DNA of 7,668 nucleotides from Streptococcaceae bacterium (GTDB lineage Bacteria > Bacillota > Bacilli > Lactobacillales > Streptococcaceae): NCBI GenBank assembly GCA_031270215.1, contig JAISYB010000113.1, forward strand, positions 1 to 7,668. The letters are read 5' to 3'. The translations under genes and the position numbers were made by a program. Positions 5,006-7,668 of this stretch are shown piece by piece. Positions within the stretch are counted from its first letter, which is position 1. Each line of letters opens with the position of its first letter. The notes beneath the pieces are model-generated. The model was given only the letters and a program-made list of their open reading frames with translations, ran no database searches and was not told the DNA's origin.

Positions 5006-5629
5006 TTATCCTTGCCAATGCTGAGTTGGATTAAAGGGAATACCAAGCTTGGTATCCTGTGGTAATACTAGAATCCCCCGCTTTTGCGGTGCATTAGGTA
5101 GGGAAAGCTCACGTGCTGAAGCTAACATGCCTGCACTCTTCACACCACGTAGCTCGCCTGCAAAGATTAACTTCCCACTAGGTAACATTGAACCGTCAAG
5201 GCAAGCGACAACGATTTGCCCGACTTCAATGTTTGGCGCACCGGCAACAATCTGTATGACCTCAGTGGCAATATCCACTTGTGCCACCTTGAGATGATTG
5301 CTGTCTGGGTGCGGTGCTAAGCTTAACACCTGAGCTGTGACAATCCTTGGCTTGTGGTACTGCAAAACATCACTAAAGCCTGCTTCTGCGATAAGACAAT
5401 TAAGCTTGTCTAACTGCTGAGCACTTAAAGCAATCTCTCCATTGCCTGAAATTTCTCCCAAATGCTTTGAAGCATTAAAGAGATTGAAAGCTGTAGCTTC
5501 GTCATTTGCCTGTAAAAAGATACGTGTCACATCTCCTACGCGGGTAAAACTGACCGGCTGTTTTTTCTCATCCTGCATGATAATCATCAAAACATCTCCG
5601 ACTTGCTGCTTATTATACGTTACAATCAC
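5006..5629 (-). CDS. ytpR: YtpR-family tRNA-binding protein
   Basis: This 207-residue protein matches the YtpR family of Firmicutes: an N-terminal DUF4479-like domain (about 1-90) followed by a tRNA-binding OB fold (about 93-195) related to the N-terminus of the phenylalanyl-tRNA synthetase beta chain. The signature stretches are HPDSNHLKV (107-115), VAGAPN (128-133) and LRGVKSAGML (160-169). It is cytoplasmic and probably binds tRNA or another structured RNA; no precise function is established to my knowledge. The start is a GTG at 5629 with GGAG 7 bases upstream. It overlaps the stop of the preceding thioredoxin gene by four bases (GTGA), which indicates translational coupling. A long structured 3' region follows. 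Confidence 0.9.
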   Translation of the reverse strand: MIVTYNKQQVGDVLMIIMQDEKKQPVSFTRVGDVTRIFLQANDEATAFNLFNASKHLGEISGNGEIALSAQQLDKLNCLIAEAGFSDVLQYHKPRIVTAQVLSLAPHPDSNHLKVAQVDIATEVIQIVAGAPNIEVGQIVVACLDGSMLPSGKLIFAGELRGVKSAGMLASARELSLPNAPQKRGILVLPQDTKLGIPFNPTQHWQG

Positions 5630-5943
5630 TGAATAACTCCTTTGATAAATCTACTGACTTCTTCCTTTGTCTTACGTTCCTTATTAACCAAACGACCTAG
5701 CTCCTTACCATCACGAATGATAACAAAGCTTGGAATCCCGTAAATATCCCATTTGACAGCAAGGTCGATAAACTGGTCACGATCAATTTCAACAAAGCGA
5801 AGCTCGGAAAATTCTGCCTCAAGCTCTGGCAACCTCGGTTTGATAAAACGGCAGTCACCACACCAGCTTGCAGTAAAGAAGAAAACGCTTTGTCCTTCTT
5901 CAATCAATGCAGCGATTTCTTCATAAGAATTTGGTCTAATCAT
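5626..5943 (-). CDS. ytpP: YtpP-like thioredoxin-family protein
   Basis: This small 105-residue cytoplasmic protein has a thioredoxin fold. The active site is WCGDC (residues 27-31) instead of the WCGPC of general thioredoxin, and the cis-proline lies in YGIPSF (Pro71). It has no signal peptide or membrane segment, so it should act in cytoplasmic thiol-disulfide exchange. The ATG at 5943 follows GGAG by 6 bases. It overlaps the upstream DUF4651-like gene by 8 bases and the downstream ytpR by 4. A thioredoxin next to ytpR is also found in Bacillus (ytpP-ytpR), which supports the name. A role as a redox buffer linked to low-molecular-weight thiols is known for some YtpP-type proteins but is inference here. 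Confidence 0.85.
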   Translation of the reverse strand: MIRPNSYEEIAALIEEGQSVFFFTASWCGDCRFIKPRLPELEAEFSELRFVEIDRDQFIDLAVKWDIYGIPSFVIIRDGKELGRLVNKERKTKEEVSRFIKGVIQ

Positions 5944-6247
5944 TTGCCACTCCTTTTATTTCAACGATTGCTAATGTTTCTGCATGGATAGTAAATTCAA
6001 AGGTCGCAAGACTTCCGTCTACATCAACGATAACACCACCTATAAAAAGTGGTACTTCATCTTGAATAGTGACCTCATCAAAGAGCCAAGCAGTCACTAT
6101 CTCACCTTGATCTGAAAAATAATCCTTGATTTTAGTTAAGGCTTCCTTGCGTTGTTGCTTTTCCTGCTGTTTGATTTGATACACAATCAATCCGCTAGCG
6201 ACAAGTGTTAATCCTAAGGCAAATCCTAATTTTGTAGATTTCTTCAT
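5936..6247 (-). CDS. Small membrane-anchored DUF4651-like protein
   Basis: This is a 103-residue protein of unknown function. A positively charged start (MKKSTK) is followed by one hydrophobic helix (about 7-24) and then a very polar, Gln/Lys-rich linker (26-40). The rest forms a small soluble domain with FSDQGEIVTAWLFDE and a glycine-valine strand (IGGVIVDVDGS). It resembles the DUF4651 proteins found in streptococci directly ahead of a thioredoxin gene and ytpR. There is no lipobox or sortase motif, so an uncleaved N-terminal anchor with the domain outside the membrane is likely. I prefer ATG 6247 to the in-frame TTG at 6277, because AAAAGGAG sits 8 bases before the ATG and inside the longer frame. 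The gene lies 55 bp after prfC with no clear terminator between them. Confidence 0.75.
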   Translation of the reverse strand: MKKSTKLGFALGLTLVASGLIVYQIKQQEKQQRKEALTKIKDYFSDQGEIVTAWLFDEVTIQDEVPLFIGGVIVDVDGSLATFEFTIHAETLAIVEIKGVAND

Positions 6248-6302
6248 ACAAGTTGCTCCTTTTGTTATTTCTAGCAAAGTGTCGTCTGGGCTGATAAAAA
6301 TT

Positions 6303-7668
6303 TTACATCTTGCTCATTAATTCAACATCTGGATATTTGTCCTTGAACCAACGCAAAGCAAATTCATTTTCAAATAGAAATAGTGGTTCTAAAAAGCGAT
6401 CCCTAGCAAGAATATTACGTGAGCTGCTCATTCTTTCATCTAGCTGCTCTGGATTAATCCAACGCGCCTGCCTGCTACCCATTGGAGTCATAATCACCTC
6501 GGAATTATATTCATTATTCATTCGGTATTGAAAAACTTCAAATTGTAGCTGACCAACGGCGCCTAGCATATACTCCCCTGTTTGATAGTTAGTATAAAGC
6601 TGAATTGCACCCTCTTGAACCAGCTGCTCAATTCCTTTATGGAAACTCTTTTGCTTCATAACATTTTTAGCAACAACCTTCATGAATATCTCTGGGGTAA
6701 ATGTTGGCAACGGCTCATAAGTAACCTTGAGCTTTCCTGAGGTAATCGTATCGCCAACTTGGAAATTTCCTGTATCATATATCCCGATAATATCCCCTGC
6801 CACCGCATTCTCAACATTCTCCCGCACCTCTGCCATGAACTGAGTGACATTAGAAAGCTTGAGTTTCTTTTTAGTCCGCTGTAAAATCACATCCATTCCA
6901 CGAGTAAACTCGCCTGAGCTAATGCGTAAAAAAGCAATTCTATCACGATGTGCCGGGTTCATATTTGCTTGGATTTTAAAGATAAAGCCTGAAAAATCTG
7001 GAGTATAAGGTGAGATTTCTATTTGCTCCACTGTCTTATGGGCGTGCGGTGTCGGAGCAAATTGTAAAAAGGTTTGCAAAAATGTTTCAACACCAAAGTT
7101 TGTCAATGCCGAGCCAAAGAATACTGGCGTCAATTCCCCTGCCATGATTGCTTCTTGGCTAAATGAATTTCCAGCCTCTATCAATAATTCAACATCTTCT
7201 TTTGCCTGCTTGTATAAATCTTCTGAGTTTAATGGGTGATTGACAGGAATTTCTCCATTTTCATCTAAAGCAATGAAACGTTCCTCTTCTTTTGCACGAT
7301 AAACCTCTATTCTTTTATGGAAAATATCATATAAGCCATATAGGTATTTCCCCATGCCAATCGGCCAATTCATTGGATAGCTATGAATACCGAGTACTTC
7401 CTCTAGCTCCTCTAATAAATCCAGTGGTTCACGCCCATCACGATCCAGCTTATTGATGAAGGTAAAGATGGGAATCCCACGTTCTTTGACGACTTTGAAT
7501 AACTTCTTCGTTTGTGCCTCAATACCCTTGGCACTATCTATTACCATGACCGCAGCATCGACTGCCATTAAGGTTCGGTAGGTATCCTCTGAAAAGTCCT
7601 CATGCCCTGGTGTATCCAGAATATTAACCCTTTTACCATCATAATCAAACTGCATGACCGAGCTAGTT
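6303..7668 (-). CDS. prfC: Peptide chain release factor 3 (RF3), 5' end outside the window
   Basis: RF3 is a translational GTPase that removes release factors RF1/RF2 from the ribosome after termination. About 454 codons are present, and the frame stays open to the window edge (TSSVMQFDY), so the methionine at 7655 is internal rather than the start. The G3 motif DTPGHEDFSEDTYRTL and the G4 motif NKLDRD are clear. RF3-specific blocks follow: NWPIGMG, TPVFFGSALTNFGV, FAPTPHAH, the domain 2 barrel (ISSGEFTRGMDV) and GAVGQLQFEVFQYRM near the C-terminus. The P-loop (G1) and switch 1 lie outside the window. The expected full length is about 515-530 residues, so roughly 65-75 are missing. The small downstream genes run in the same direction and may be partly read through from it. 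Confidence 0.97.
   Translation of the reverse strand, partial: TSSVMQFDYDGKRVNILDTPGHEDFSEDTYRTLMAVDAAVMVIDSAKGIEAQTKKLFKVVKERGIPIFTFINKLDRDGREPLDLLEELEEVLGIHSYPMNWPIGMGKYLYGLYDIFHKRIEVYRAKEEERFIALDENGEIPVNHPLNSEDLYKQAKEDVELLIEAGNSFSQEAIMAGELTPVFFGSALTNFGVETFLQTFLQFAPTPHAHKTVEQIEISPYTPDFSGFIFKIQANMNPAHRDRIAFLRISSGEFTRGMDVILQRTKKKLKLSNVTQFMAEVRENVENAVAGDIIGIYDTGNFQVGDTITSGKLKVTYEPLPTFTPEIFMKVVAKNVMKQKSFHKGIEQLVQEGAIQLYTNYQTGEYMLGAVGQLQFEVFQYRMNNEYNSEVIMTPMGSRQARWINPEQLDERMSSSRNILARDRFLEPLFLFENEFALRWFKDKYPDVELMSKM

Noticed and set aside
5049..5636. Plus-strand frames opposite ytpR (5049-5297, 5442-5636), and the minus-strand frame 5697-5903 opposite the thioredoxin frame
   Set aside because: They are antisense or alternate frames of conserved genes with no start signals.
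6310..6531. 73-codon plus-strand frame opposite the prfC C-terminus
   Set aside because: It is antisense to a strongly conserved RF3 segment; no ribosome binding site or recognisable product.
7653..7655. ATG at 7655 as the start of prfC
   Set aside because: The frame continues upstream to the window edge with the conserved TSSVMQF segment, and the G1 P-loop is missing, so the real start is outside the window.

Overview
This window looks chromosomal and comes from a low-GC Gram-positive coccus, most likely a member of the Streptococcaceae (Lactococcus/Pseudolactococcus or Streptococcus). The grounds are a class Ib ribonucleotide reductase operon in the order nrdH-nrdI-nrdE-nrdF, NrdE/NrdF sequences of streptococcal/lactococcal type, a small DUF4651-like protein beside a YtpP-like thioredoxin and YtpR, strong GGAG ribosome binding sites, and use of TTG and GTG starts. 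The genus is inferred from remembered family patterns, not from a search.

Left part (1-583). A partial gene on the minus strand encodes the signal peptide and start of an FTR1-type iron permease. It is divergent from the nrd operon. The 254-bp divergent region is dense with regulatory sequence: a near-consensus Fur box lying on the -35 and spacer of the permease promoter, two NrdR boxes exactly 31 bp apart, and one or two possible promoters for nrdH. Iron supply and deoxyribonucleotide synthesis therefore appear to share one control region.

Middle (584-4621). nrdH, nrdI and nrdE are tightly packed: nrdH and nrdI overlap by one base, and one base separates the nrdI stop from the nrdE ATG. NrdE is the catalytic subunit, NrdF carries the dimetal-tyrosyl radical, NrdI is the flavodoxin-like activator of the NrdF manganese cofactor, and NrdH is the glutaredoxin-like reductant of NrdE. 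All key catalytic and metal-binding residues are present. Two things are unusual. A strong intrinsic-terminator-like hairpin lies inside nrdI (868-905). nrdF is separated from nrdE by a 297-bp non-coding spacer containing repeated small hairpins and a degenerate NrdR-like site, and nrdF starts with TTG.

Convergent region (4622-5005). There are 384 bp without a convincing gene. They hold several inverted and direct repeats. Two hairpins pair better as minus-strand RNA (a G-U wobble where the plus strand has a C-A mismatch), and one ends in a U-rich tail, which points to a long structured 3' end for the minus-strand operon. Part of this region resembles the leader of the permease gene and may be a dispersed repeat.

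Right part (5006-7668, minus strand). Read in the direction of transcription: prfC (peptide chain release factor 3, 5' end outside the window), a small membrane-anchored DUF4651-like protein, a YtpP-like thioredoxin, and YtpR with a tRNA-binding OB fold. The last three overlap each other by 8 and 4 bases and are almost certainly co-transcribed.

No tRNA, rRNA, insertion sequence, phage gene or CRISPR array was seen, and no clearly new protein system. The items of most interest are regulatory and structural: the intragenic hairpin in nrdI, the Fur/NrdR divergent region, the nrdE-nrdF spacer, and the structured convergent region.
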